From Galbibacter marinus (GTDB lineage Bacteria; Bacteroidota; Bacteroidia; Flavobacteriales; Flavobacteriaceae), in contig NZ_AMSG01000003.1 of NCBI RefSeq assembly GCF_000300875.1, positions 186,001 through 250,000 of the forward strand: a DNA stretch of 64,000 nucleotides, read 5' to 3'. Shown here piece by piece: positions 38,523 through 49,347 of this stretch. The position numbers and the translations under genes were made by a program. Every line of letters starts with the position of its first letter. Position 1 is the first letter of the stretch. The notes beneath the pieces were generated by a model. That model was not told the origin of the DNA, searched no databases, and worked only from the letters and a program-made list of their open reading frames with translations.

Positions 38523-39833
38523 CTACTTAGCTACCACCTTTACATCCTTTGACCTAGTCTCTTTTTTGTAAGGTCTGATAATTAGTCTGGCTGCGCGATC
38601 AAATCTTATATAATTATATACCCAATTCACAAATACAATTGCGCGATTTCTAAAGCCTATCAGAGACAACAAGTGCACAAACATCCAGACAAACCAAGCA
38701 AAAAAACCTTGAAACTTCCAACTTGGCAGATCGACCACTGCTTTGTTTCTGCCAATGGTTGCCATGGTTCCTTTATCCTTGTAAACAAAAGGTTTTAGGT
38801 CTGTTTTGTTTTCCAGTATTTTCAATAAATTATCTCCCAGATTTCTTCCCTGCTGCATGGCCACTTGAGCAACCATTGGGTGCCCTCTGGGATAATCCTC
38901 ACTTGTCATACAGGCGATGTCTCCAATGGCAAATATATTCTTATAATGACTTACCTGAAGGAATTCATTTACCTTCAGTCGATTTCCTGGCAATAAACAT
39001 TCAGAGGTTTTTAGACCATCGATAAGAGCTCCTTCAACTCCAGCAGCCCAAATCATGGTAGCTGTTCGAAATGTCAATTCAGAGTTGGTCGATACTATAT
39101 CACCATCATATCCAGTAACCAGAGTATCCTTCCAAATATTGACCCCCATTTTCTCTAAAAACTCCTCAGCTTTTCTTGAGGCTACCTCACTCATTCCGTC
39201 AAGAACACGATCCGAAGATTGAACAATATTTATCTGAGCCCTTCGCGTATCCAAATCTGGATAGTCCTTAGGAAGGATTCCTTTTTTTATCTCAGCTAGA
39301 GCCCCAGCGAGTTCAACACCAGTTGGTCCACCACCGACAATAACAAAATTCATTAATGCATCTTGCTCATCTAGACTATCAGTGAGCAATGCTTTTTCGA
39401 AATTTTGCAAAATCAAACTGCGAAGGTTAAGTGCCTCAGGCACCGTCTTCATAATCATACTATTTAATTCAATTTCTTTGTTACCAAAGAAATTAGTTTT
39501 AGAGCCTGTGGCTAAAACTAAATAGTCATATTTCAAAGGCCCAATATTGGTTTCTAATTTTTTTGCCTCAGGATCAATCCTAGTTACGTTAGCCAATCTA
39601 AAATAGAAATTGGGAAACCTGCTTAGAATTTTTCGAATGGGATATGCGATAGAATCTGGTTCGAGCCCACCTGTAGAGACCTGATACAATAAAGGCTGAA
39701 AAGTATGGTAATTATGTTTGTCCAACATCACCACCTGAACCTCTTGCTTGGCGAGTTTTTTAGCGAGTTGAATACCAGCGAAGCCTCCTCCTATGATTAC
39801 AACTCGGGGTATAGTTATCTGCGGTATATTCAT
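38523..39833 (-). CDS. ndh: Type II NADH:quinone oxidoreductase
   Basis: 436 residues, single-subunit NDH-2. The FAD site is VVIIGGGFAGIQLAKKL at 11-27. QPLLYQVSTGGLEP and the second dinucleotide site VIVGGGPTGVELAG (NADH) follow, with IFAIGDIACM near the quinone side. The C-terminus has hydrophobic helices (WFVWMFVHLLSLIGF) that anchor it in the membrane. It passes electrons from NADH to menaquinone without proton pumping. The men genes next door make that quinone. Confidence 0.93.
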   Translation of the reverse strand: MNIPQITIPRVVIIGGGFAGIQLAKKLAKQEVQVVMLDKHNYHTFQPLLYQVSTGGLEPDSIAYPIRKILSRFPNFYFRLANVTRIDPEAKKLETNIGPLKYDYLVLATGSKTNFFGNKEIELNSMIMKTVPEALNLRSLILQNFEKALLTDSLDEQDALMNFVIVGGGPTGVELAGALAEIKKGILPKDYPDLDTRRAQINIVQSSDRVLDGMSEVASRKAEEFLEKMGVNIWKDTLVTGYDGDIVSTNSELTFRTATMIWAAGVEGALIDGLKTSECLLPGNRLKVNEFLQVSHYKNIFAIGDIACMTSEDYPRGHPMVAQVAMQQGRNLGDNLLKILENKTDLKPFVYKDKGTMATIGRNKAVVDLPSWKFQGFFAWFVWMFVHLLSLIGFRNRAIVFVNWVYNYIRFDRAARLIIRPYKKETRSKDVKVVAK

Positions 39834-39923
39834 GTCTTGAATTTATACATTAAAGGTATCAATTTAAATTCTACTACAACCACTGATTTTTAATATTCTA
39901 CTGGCCAAAACAAGGGAAAAACT

Positions 39924-41657
39924 TTAATTCTGTGATAAAAACTTAAAATAACCGAGTAAAATTTCGTCATTTAAAAGTCTTGGGGTGTGAATTTCTAATA
40001 ATTTAGCTCTTTGGGAATCTTTGTAAAATGCTATCAAGTGTTCTTCTAACTCTTCTTGGTTTGCTGCACTTAGATACTCTACTCCAAAGGTTTCGCAAAT
40101 CCCCTTAGCCCTTAAGGAGTGTTTGGTTTCAAAATAGGTGCTGAAATTATCGGTGTTTTTATTCCCTGGTAAAATCCTAAAAATACCACCTCCCTGATTA
40201 TTAATAACTATAAGCCTAAAATTAGATGGTATATAATTGTTCCAAAGGGCATTCGAGTCATAAAAGAAACTAAGATCCCCTGTAATAATAAGAACTGGTC
40301 GATTACTTGCCACAGCCGCTCCTACTGCCGTACTAATACTACCATCTATTCCACTTGTACCTCGATTACAGAAAACCTGTAACTTTTCGTTTAATTGAAA
40401 CAATTGCGCATATCGAATGGTCGAACTATTACTCAACTGTAGTTGGTAATGATTTGGAATGGTTTTTAAAATTCGCTCGTAAACGCTAAAATCAGAAAAA
40501 GGTAACTGGGTTACATACTGCTTGTGAGCCACGCTCCGCTGTGCTTTAACCTTCAGCCATGTACTTTGTTGTCCAGTGGAACTAGGTTCTACTAGATTTA
40601 AAAATGCGGATAAAAACTCCGATGGTTTGGTTTTAAAGTGCCGTTCCAAGCAGTAAAAAGTATCATAAGCCTTTTTCGGATCAATATGCCAATGATGTTT
40701 AGGTGGATAATTTCTTAAAAATGCTTTTATCTTTTTAGATACCACTAGCCCTCCAAAAGTAAGTAGTACATCAGGTTGTAATTCTTTAAAATGAGGCTCA
40801 TCCTTCTTATTGAATTCCAAGGGGGCTATAATTTTATCGATGTTTGGAAAAAAATCAGAATGGTGTAAATTAGAAGTTGTCTCAGTAAAGACAATCACAC
40901 TTGTATCATTTGCTAACTTCTCCAATACTTCAAAAGGAATTTCATCTGGGAAATTTACCCCTACTAACACCATTTTCTTTTCAGCCGAATTCCAAATTTT
41001 AGAATAGGACATTAATTCCTCAGATGTAATCGTGTAGTCGGACAAGGAGGCTGATATAACTTCGGGATGAACTAACTGTTGCTCCACACTGTGATAAAGC
41101 GGCTCTTCAAAAGGGATATTGATATGCACTGGTCCACTTTCCATAATAGCGGTGTTTATGGCATAATTTATTTTGTGCTCATTTTCCTTTTGATGATTAT
41201 TATAGATGGTTTCTTCACCTGATGTCTTACCATCATAAGTATATTGATCTTCTTTTAAATTGGCTGAATACAGAATATGCCTATGGTATACATCGTTTTG
41301 TCTGATGGTTTGCCCATCTCCAATATCGATCTTAGAAGAAGGACGATCAGCCGAGAGAACAACAAGTGGAATGTCACTGTAAAAGGCCTCCGATATGGCT
41401 GGATAATAATTCAAAAGAGCTGAACCAGAAGTACACAATAAGGCCACGGGCTTTTTAAGTTGCTGTGCAATTCCTAAAGCAAAAAAACCAGCAGAGCGCT
41501 CATCTACAATACTATAAGTTTTAAAATAAGGATCTTCTGTGAAACTAATGGTTAAAGGTGCATTTCTACTACCTGGAGAAATAATGATATGTTGAATTTC
41601 TTTTAATTTGCATAACTGCGATACCGTTTGTGCTAAAACAATGCTCGATCTCTTCAT
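39924..41657 (-). CDS. menD: SEPHCHC synthase MenD
   Basis: 577 residues from ATG 41657 (MKRSSIVLAQ); the upstream TTG is rejected. Thiamine diphosphate enzyme: N-terminal IISPGSRNAPLTI, the glutamate in DERSAGFFALG, and the ThDP/Mg site GDLSFFYDSNALW to NNQGGGIF. It joins 2-oxoglutarate to isochorismate in menaquinone synthesis. Order on minus is menI, menF, menD, with a 71-base gap before menD. Confidence 0.95.
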   Translation of the reverse strand: MKRSSIVLAQTVSQLCKLKEIQHIIISPGSRNAPLTISFTEDPYFKTYSIVDERSAGFFALGIAQQLKKPVALLCTSGSALLNYYPAISEAFYSDIPLVVLSADRPSSKIDIGDGQTIRQNDVYHRHILYSANLKEDQYTYDGKTSGEETIYNNHQKENEHKINYAINTAIMESGPVHINIPFEEPLYHSVEQQLVHPEVISASLSDYTITSEELMSYSKIWNSAEKKMVLVGVNFPDEIPFEVLEKLANDTSVIVFTETTSNLHHSDFFPNIDKIIAPLEFNKKDEPHFKELQPDVLLTFGGLVVSKKIKAFLRNYPPKHHWHIDPKKAYDTFYCLERHFKTKPSEFLSAFLNLVEPSSTGQQSTWLKVKAQRSVAHKQYVTQLPFSDFSVYERILKTIPNHYQLQLSNSSTIRYAQLFQLNEKLQVFCNRGTSGIDGSISTAVGAAVASNRPVLIITGDLSFFYDSNALWNNYIPSNFRLIVINNQGGGIFRILPGNKNTDNFSTYFETKHSLRAKGICETFGVEYLSAANQEELEEHLIAFYKDSQRAKLLEIHTPRLLNDEILLGYFKFLSQN

Positions 41658-41728
41658 GTTTAAATTGCCTAATTGGAGTAACAAAAATACTCAAAATAAG
41701 TCCCTTTATCCATAAAAAGTCAAGTAAT

Positions 41729-42790
41729 TTACGGGGTGCCAGTAACTACATTTAAAATAGTCTTTCCTTTGTTTACGGTCTCTTCCCACTCCCTCTCAGC
41801 AACTGAATCAATAGTAATTCCACCTCCAACATACAACACCAACTCATTTCCAATATACTGCATACAACGCAGGTTAACATAAAGTTGGGCTTGTTGTTCC
41901 ATATTAATGGTTCCTAAATATCCTGTGTAGTAGTTGCGTTTATAGAATTCATTAGCTTGAATAAAATCCAAAGCAGGGAGTTTGGGTAAACCGCACACCG
42001 CTGGGGTGGGATGAAGTTCTTCAATAAGTCCTTCCAAATCACCTGATAATTTAGCAGTAATTTTAGTCTGTAAATGGTATAGCTTAGCAGCTTTTACGGT
42101 TTGTACCTCCGAGACTTTAATATCACTACTATAGTCCTTTAAGGCATCTAAAATAGCCACTGTAACCATGGCCTGTTCTTGTTTTTCTTTCTCTCCCCAC
42201 TGAACTGTAGTTTGACCATGATCTCCAACAGTTGCTGCTAAAGCCATGGTATGTATTTTTTGATCCTTTACATCAATAAGAGTTTCAGGGCTTGCTCCCA
42301 TCCACAGCCCTACTTTAGGATGATACCACAGGTAGCAAAAAGCATCTGGGTAACGCCGAGCTAAATTTTTATAAAGTCCGATACAATCCAACTCAGGTAG
42401 GGATATACGCTGTTCTCTAGAAAGCACCACTTTTTGAAACTTTCCATTTTCAATCGCTTTAACCCCGCTGTCTACTAGGGACAAGTGACGCTGTTTTTCC
42501 GGATATTCCAGCTCTAATATCTCTATAGAATGACCACTACTTACACTGGACAATTCACACTGAATTTCCTTTGAAGAATCCTTTGGAATAATAACTGCAT
42601 TTTCTTTTCCAACAAAAGGCACCATTATAAAACCCTGCTGCTTCATATGAACCAATTTATGGAGTGTATTATCAAATTGTAACATTCCATGGATCTTCGT
42701 TTTGGCCGGGTATTTATACAACACTAAAGGCAACTCTTGATCGTAATGATTAGAGACTTCCTTAAAAAAAACTTCACCAGTGAGAATCAT
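41729..42790 (-). CDS. menF: Isochorismate synthase MenF
   Basis: 353 residues, chorismate-binding family. Motifs: GKFQKVVLSREQ with the general-base lysine, GASPETLIDV, the HPTPAVCGLPK loop typical of isochorismate synthases and the C-terminal GGGITIDSVAEREWEET. It converts chorismate to isochorismate for menaquinone. The absence of an nrps/ent context and the adjacent menD and menI support MenF over EntC. It starts 4 bases after the menI stop. Confidence 0.94.
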   Translation of the reverse strand: MILTGEVFFKEVSNHYDQELPLVLYKYPAKTKIHGMLQFDNTLHKLVHMKQQGFIMVPFVGKENAVIIPKDSSKEIQCELSSVSSGHSIEILELEYPEKQRHLSLVDSGVKAIENGKFQKVVLSREQRISLPELDCIGLYKNLARRYPDAFCYLWYHPKVGLWMGASPETLIDVKDQKIHTMALAATVGDHGQTTVQWGEKEKQEQAMVTVAILDALKDYSSDIKVSEVQTVKAAKLYHLQTKITAKLSGDLEGLIEELHPTPAVCGLPKLPALDFIQANEFYKRNYYTGYLGTINMEQQAQLYVNLRCMQYIGNELVLYVGGGITIDSVAEREWEETVNKGKTILNVVTGTP

Positions 42791-42794
42791 AATA

Positions 42795-43220
42795 CTAATT
42801 AGCTTTTGGCAATCGAATAGTAGTTAATTTACAAATTGAAATTATGTTGTCTTTTTGATCAGTAATTTTAATCTCCCATAATTGCGTAGTGCGGCCCTTA
42901 TGGAGGAATCGAGCAGTAGCATAAACTTCCCCCTGCGAAATACTCTTCAGGTGATTGGCACTAATTTCAATTCCTCGTATGATAAAATCTTTGGTATCTA
43001 AAAACACAAATGAGGCTGCACTACCCACACTTTCTGCTAGAGCCACAGTAGCACCACCATGTAAAACACCATCAGGTTGATGTACTCTAGGATTAACAGG
43101 CATTTTGGCAACAAGGTAATTATCACCGATTTCAATATATTCTATTTGAAGGGTTTCCATTAGTGTATTTTCACACCTTTGGTTAATCGTTGCTAAAATC
43201 TTTTCCTTATCAATTTGCAT
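42795..43220 (-). CDS. menI: Hotdog thioesterase, DHNA-CoA hydrolase candidate
   Basis: 141 residues from ATG 43220; the first TTG (43253) lies in the promoter region. It matches the YdiI/EntH family: RVHQPDGVLHGGATVALAESVGS with the catalytic glutamate and histidine-containing loop. E. coli YdiI is the menaquinone enzyme MenI that releases 1,4-dihydroxy-2-naphthoate. First position in a cluster with menF and menD strongly supports that role here. Confidence 0.8.
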   Translation of the reverse strand: MQIDKEKILATINQRCENTLMETLQIEYIEIGDNYLVAKMPVNPRVHQPDGVLHGGATVALAESVGSAASFVFLDTKDFIIRGIEISANHLKSISQGEVYATARFLHKGRTTQLWEIKITDQKDNIISICKLTTIRLPKAN

Positions 43221-43225
43221 ATTAT

Positions 43226-43247
43226 TACTTTTGGACTCACAAAAATA
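43226..43247. promoter_or_regulatory. Facing divergent -7 elements (menI and GNAT)
   Basis: TACTTTTG at 43226-43233 (plus) and CAAAAATA at 43240-43247 (TATTTTTG on minus) lie six bases apart in the 39-base gap between the two start codons. Transcripts would begin within or next to each other's promoter. No -33 box is well placed for either. Confidence 0.55.
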
Positions 43248-43259
43248 CAACAAACGTTG

Positions 43260-43802
43260 ATGAATATACCGACCTTACAAAACGAAATTGTAAAACTGGA
43301 ACCCTTAACTCTGGAAAATTACAAAAACCTATATGCTATTTCCTCTGAAAGAGATTTACTTCAATATTCTCCCTCAGATATTTCTACATTTCAGGCCTTG
43401 ACAAATTATGTCCAACAAGCATTGTTAGCATGTGAAAAGGACTTGGCGCTACCATTTATTATCTATGACAAAACAACACAGCGCTATGCTGGCAGCACCC
43501 GGTATATGAACATGGATTGGAAAAACAAGGTACTACATATAGGATCTACTTGGATCGGAAAAGAATTCCAAGGAACTGGTCTTAACACATCCATGAAAAA
43601 GTTAATGATCAATTATGCTTTTCATAAAATGAATTTTGAAAAGGTTGAGTTTAGAATAGATCAACGCAATGTTCGATCGCGTAAAGCGGTCGAAAAGCTA
43701 GGTGCACAGCTTGAAGGCGTGCTAAGGCAAAACGTTTTCTTGAGTGATGGATACAAAAGAAATACCTGCTGTTATGGTATTTTAAAAAATGAATGGTTAT
43801 AG
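43260..43802 (+). CDS. GNAT acetyltransferase, RimJ/RimL-like
   Basis: 180 residues from ATG 43260; an upstream in-frame start would overlap menI. The acetyl-CoA motif V is WIGKEFQGTGLNTSMKKLM and the C-terminal FRIDQRNVRSRKAVEKLGAQLEG is typical of the RimJ/RimL group that modifies ribosomal proteins or small amines. Substrate unknown. Divergent from the menaquinone cluster. Confidence 0.85.
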   Translation: MNIPTLQNEIVKLEPLTLENYKNLYAISSERDLLQYSPSDISTFQALTNYVQQALLACEKDLALPFIIYDKTTQRYAGSTRYMNMDWKNKVLHIGSTWIGKEFQGTGLNTSMKKLMINYAFHKMNFEKVEFRIDQRNVRSRKAVEKLGAQLEGVLRQNVFLSDGYKRNTCCYGILKNEWL

Positions 43803-44021
43803 CTACCAATCTTGAAAAACTTCTCTACTAAATTTTTAGGATCACCTTTGTTTGTCTGATAATGACATTTTGAATTAAGTCGTTAAAGCTATATTAAAAT
43901 GTGTTAAATATTTTATTAAAATACAACTTACAAGCAACCTTTTCCGTTTACTTCATCGTATACATACAATAATCACTAGGTCGATTATTATAAAGAATTA
44001 AACTATTAAAAAAGCAATATT

Positions 44022-44135
44022 ATGACCTCAAACTTATGGATATTAGAAATCGCTAAAATTTTTGCAATTTTAGGAATTGTGATTTGGATAATAAAAGAAA
44101 TAGGAGTTCGACTAATTGAAAGAAAAAAGCGATAA
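44022..44135 (+). CDS. 37-residue single-helix membrane protein
   Basis: ATG at 44022, one hydrophobic segment (ILEIAKIFAILGIVIWII, residues 7-24) and a basic tail ending ERKKR before TAA. The sequence has the positive-inside pattern of small inner-membrane proteins. It sits in a 730-base gap between GNAT and dnaK genes. No homologue is recognised. Confidence 0.5.
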   Translation: MTSNLWILEIAKIFAILGIVIWIIKEIGVRLIERKKR

Positions 44136-44219
44136 CTCAAATGGCCTAACATTATTACAAATCGCAAATCATTTGCCTATTATGTATTTGTAAAATAAGA
44201 TGGAGTCTTTTTTGTACAT

Positions 44220-44399
44220 ATGTCGAATTATATGGATAAGACTGTACAACAAATGATTTTAAGAACTCTTCCCTTTTATAATTCCATGTCAAACGGGATG
44301 CTAGCGGACTTGATGAATCTCATCATTTATCACTAATAGATTATGTGGATGCCGCCAAGGGTTCGAAAGCTGATCAACAAGCTAAGTACAAAATATATT
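44220..44399 (+). other. Possible small or frameshifted gene
   Basis: From ATG 44220 a 38-codon frame runs to 44336. In another frame, from about 44297, a protein-like stretch DASGLDESHHLSLIDYVDAAKG continues to a TGA at 44399, one base before a strong terminator. It may be one decayed small gene or two chance frames. Confidence 0.3.
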
Positions 44400-44400
44400 G

Positions 44401-44438
44401 AACCTCTCTTTTAAAATGATCTAAGAGAGGTTTTTTTT
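44401..44438 (+). terminator. Intrinsic terminator
   Basis: AACCTCTCTT (44401-44410) and AAGAGAGGTT (44423-44432) form a perfect 10-base stem followed by eight T. It shows that something is transcribed rightward from 43802-44400. Confidence 0.88.
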
Positions 44439-44450
44439 GACCTCGATCAT

Positions 44451-44483
44451 AAAAAAATCCCGAGACCATCGCCCCAGGATTCT
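44451..44483 (-). terminator. dnaK terminator
   Basis: On minus AATCCTGGG (44481-44473) pairs with CTCGGGATT (44465-44457) with two wobble pairs, then T run to 44451. Confidence 0.85.
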
Positions 44484-44535
44484 TTTGTTTATTAGATGTC
44501 CAGCCCTAAATAGGACTAAGCAATCATATCACTTA

Positions 44536-46527
<1,992 letters not shown>

Positions 46528-46675
46528 CAATAAAAAGCTAACATCAACTGTTTAAGCCACTAAGTTGCTGTCATTACTACCCGACTGTGTGGCAAATTAT
46601 TCTAAACGACAAAATTCTCTCTACTCTAATTACGCTGCAAAATCTATAAGACACACACCTTTAGCTAAATCTTTT

Positions 46676-46681
46676 TGTAAC
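46676..46681 (+). promoter_or_regulatory. Possible ECF -35-like TGTAAC
   Basis: TGTAAC lies about 47 bases before the sigma gene start; AAC-containing -35 boxes are typical of ECF promoters. The -10 partner is not clear. Confidence 0.25.
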
Positions 46682-46727
46682 ATTGTAAGCAAGTTGACTA
46701 CTAATACTTAAAACATCAATCTCAACT

Positions 46728-47222
46728 TTGACACACGACCTAGAGCATAAATTTGTAAACCAGTTGGAAGCAAACCAAAATATCGTACATAAAATATGTA
46801 AGATTTATACGGATTGCCCTGATGCGCATAAAGATTTGTTCCAAGAGATCACCATCCAATTATGGAAAGCCTATCCCAAATTTCGAGGAGATGCTAAATT
46901 TAGCACATGGATGTACCGAATAGCGCTCAATACAGCTATTACTCTTTATAGGAAATCTAAAAGACGCCTCCCAACTGATAATATAGACCCAGTTCTCTAT
47001 AGGGTCAAAGCGATAGATTATGACGATACAGAGGAACAACAATTATCCTTGATGTATGATGCAATTAAACAACTCAACGACATAGAGAAGGCACTAGTAT
47101 TTTTATACTTAGAGGATAAGAATTACTATGAAATTTCAGAGACGATGGGTATTACCGAGATCAATGCAAGAGTTAAAATGAATAGAATTAAAAAGAAACT
47201 AAGAAATATACTAAATCCCTAA
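46728..47222 (+). CDS. ECF-type RNA polymerase sigma factor
   Basis: 164 residues from a TTG at 46728; no in-frame ATG precedes the sigma2 region. Region 2 is LFQEITIQLWKAYPKFRGDAKFSTWMYRIALNTAI and region 4 is YYEISETMGITEINARVKMNRIKKKL, with a short linker. It is the flavobacterial ECF form. Its stop overlaps the start of the next gene (TAATG), marking a two-gene unit. A TGTAAC at 46676-46681 could be an autoregulatory -35 element. Confidence 0.88.
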   Translation: MTHDLEHKFVNQLEANQNIVHKICKIYTDCPDAHKDLFQEITIQLWKAYPKFRGDAKFSTWMYRIALNTAITLYRKSKRRLPTDNIDPVLYRVKAIDYDDTEEQQLSLMYDAIKQLNDIEKALVFLYLEDKNYYEISETMGITEINARVKMNRIKKKLRNILNP

Positions 47223-47839
47223 TGGAAGAGCTTGATTTATTAAAAAAGGATTGGCAGAAAAGGGAGAAGAATCTACCCAAGCTATCCTACGAAGATATCT
47301 ATAAGATGATGCTTAGGAAATCATCTTCATCAGTACGATGGATTTTTTATATTAGTATACTTGAATTAGGACTAGGTATCCTAATAATTTTATTCTACCA
47401 TCCAAACGTGGGTAAACAAATACAACTGCCCAATTTCATCAATTACTTCTCTTACATTTCCATACCTGTGTTATTGTATTTTGCCTACCGCTTTTTCCAA
47501 AATTATAGAAACATCTCTACTACTGCATCGGTTAAAGGCTTACTGGAAAGTATCATGAATGCCCGCAGGACCGTACGATTATATATTATCTTAAATTTAG
47601 TGCTCGGTGGATTAGCCTCTATTTTTACTTTTATATATGTGTATATCAATCAACAAGGTGGTTGGGACATCTTTGTTCATGAAGCTCAAATAAAGGATTA
47701 TCTCATTATTTTTGTAGTCGCAGTCATTGCAACATTGATTGTATTGTTCGTACTTTTAGGTATATACCTTCTACTCTATGGTTTCTTAATGAGACGTTTA
47801 AGACACAATTATAAAGAGCTAAAGAAAATGGAGGTTTAA
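47222..47839 (+). CDS. Four-helix membrane protein, anti-sigma candidate
   Basis: 205 residues. An acidic/basic N-terminal cytoplasmic stretch of about 38 residues (LLKKDWQKREKNLPKLSYEDIYKMM) is followed by about four membrane helices (near 40-60, 75-92, 118-140 and 160-188) and a basic tail. It is translationally coupled to the ECF sigma gene, the usual place for an anti-sigma factor, but it lacks a recognisable FecR or zinc anti-sigma domain. Role inferred from position. Confidence 0.7.
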   Translation: MEELDLLKKDWQKREKNLPKLSYEDIYKMMLRKSSSSVRWIFYISILELGLGILIILFYHPNVGKQIQLPNFINYFSYISIPVLLYFAYRFFQNYRNISTTASVKGLLESIMNARRTVRLYIILNLVLGGLASIFTFIYVYINQQGGWDIFVHEAQIKDYLIIFVVAVIATLIVLFVLLGIYLLLYGFLMRRLRHNYKELKKMEV

Positions 47840-47859
47840 CACTGTATATGGATTATAAA

Positions 47860-48657
47860 TTACCACGCACGTTTTTTATTTAGACGTTCAATTTCAGCTA
47901 TTTCCTCTTGAGGAATTACTTTTAAAAATGAAGGATGTTGTTCAATGGAATACTCAATTTTCTCCACAATTTCCTCTATAGTTTCATTGTCATAATCAAT
48001 ATCCAAAGGTTCTTTAATAACCATAGATTGTAGAATTCCCTTCTTTTTAATGCGAAGTCCTTTTCGATCAAAGGATCGTCTAAAGCCGTCAATAACAACA
48101 GGTATAACGATTGGCTTATAATGCTTAATAATATGAGCTGTTCCTTTACGAATAGGCTTCCAAGGCTTGGTGGTTCCTTGGGGAAAAGTAATCACCCATC
48201 CATCATCCAAGGCCTTACTGATATTTGAAATATCACTAAACTTTACCTTTCGATTGACATCCTTTCCAGCTTCTCTCCAAGTACGTTCAATACTTATAGA
48301 TCCTGCATAGGCCAATACCTTTGGCAAAAATCCAGACTTCATGGTTTCTTTGGCTGCTACATAATAAAGATTCATCTTAGGTTGCCATAGGTATCCCACA
48401 TTTTTAATGGAGTCCACTCGCCCACTTAAACTAGCATTGAAGACGTGAAACATGGCAACCACGTCCGCAAAATAGGTCTGGTGATTTGAAATAAATAAAA
48501 CACCTGTTTCTGGTAGATTTTTGATAATTTCTGATCCCTCGATCTGAAGTTCATTGAATCCTCGGTAGCGTCTATGAGTGAGCACACCTGCAATTCGAAT
48601 CAACCATTTCTTTATAAATAATATATGTCCAAAAGGATTTCTTTTGAATATAGCCAT
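47860..48657 (-). CDS. PlsC-family lysophospholipid acyltransferase
   Basis: 265 residues. The HX4D catalytic motif is NHQTYFAD, followed by the FPQGTTKPW block (the EGTR-like motif) and RKGTAHIIKHYKPIVIPVVIDG. N-terminal basic and hydrophobic residues suggest a peripheral inner-membrane enzyme. It acylates a lyso-lipid, such as lysophosphatidic acid or an ornithine-lipid precursor. It follows the NUDIX gene by 42 bases on the same strand. Confidence 0.85.
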   Translation of the reverse strand: MAIFKRNPFGHILFIKKWLIRIAGVLTHRRYRGFNELQIEGSEIIKNLPETGVLFISNHQTYFADVVAMFHVFNASLSGRVDSIKNVGYLWQPKMNLYYVAAKETMKSGFLPKVLAYAGSISIERTWREAGKDVNRKVKFSDISNISKALDDGWVITFPQGTTKPWKPIRKGTAHIIKHYKPIVIPVVIDGFRRSFDRKGLRIKKKGILQSMVIKEPLDIDYDNETIEEIVEKIEYSIEQHPSFLKVIPQEEIAEIERLNKKRAW

Positions 48658-48699
48658 CTTAAATCTTTATCATTAATAGGATTTTCAAAAATACAAAAC

Positions 48700-49347
48700 T
48701 TACAGTTCAATTGACTTTTTAAAAAGGTCTTTTATTTCACTTAGTATCATTGCTGTGGCTCCCCAGACCGTAAAATCATTAAAGCTAAAGGAAGGAACGG
48801 TTATGTTATCAGCATAGGAAGTACTCAGTGTTTGTGAAGTCTCAAAGCGATCGTCCATAAAATCAGAGAACAGTACTTCAATAATCTGCTCCACTTCTGA
48901 GGGTTGTGCCACAAACTTAGGTGTTCTATTGGTTAGACCAATAAAAGGATGTACCATAAAATTACTTGGAGGAATAAAAAGTTCTGTAACTGGTTTTACG
49001 AGTTGAATTTGTTGTGGTTTTACCCCAACTTCTTCCCATGTTTCTCTAAGAGCCGTTTCTTGTATATTTCGATCTGAAAGTTCCACTTTACCCCCTGGGA
49101 ACCCGACCTGATTTGAATGCACTCCATTATAGGTTTTTCGAAGTATCAGTAAAAGACGCGTCTGATTACTCAGATCTGGATAAAATAGACTAATCACCCC
49201 GGCTTTTCGAGCTACCTTCTTTGATAACTTCCATTTATCAATTTCCTGTATTCTAGCCTCTGGCGCCATTTTATTATGAGATTCTTCTCCTGGTAATGGC
49301 ATATTTTTTATTTTTGAAACTAAATCATGAAAATCAGAAAATTCCAT
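48700..49347 (-). CDS. NUDIX hydrolase, CoA diphosphatase-like
   Basis: 215 residues from ATG 49347. The NUDIX box is GGKVELSDRNIQETALRETWEEVGV, preceded by the longer GVHSNQVGFPGG typical of CoA pyrophosphatases (NudL). It cleaves a diphosphate linked to a nucleotide, probably CoA. Its ATG directly abuts the ATG of the plus-strand cyclophilin (CATATG at 49345-49350). Upstream of the acyltransferase gene. Confidence 0.85.
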   Translation of the reverse strand: MEFSDFHDLVSKIKNMPLPGEESHNKMAPEARIQEIDKWKLSKKVARKAGVISLFYPDLSNQTRLLLILRKTYNGVHSNQVGFPGGKVELSDRNIQETALRETWEEVGVKPQQIQLVKPVTELFIPPSNFMVHPFIGLTNRTPKFVAQPSEVEQIIEVLFSDFMDDRFETSQTLSTSYADNITVPSFSFNDFTVWGATAMILSEIKDLFKKSIEL

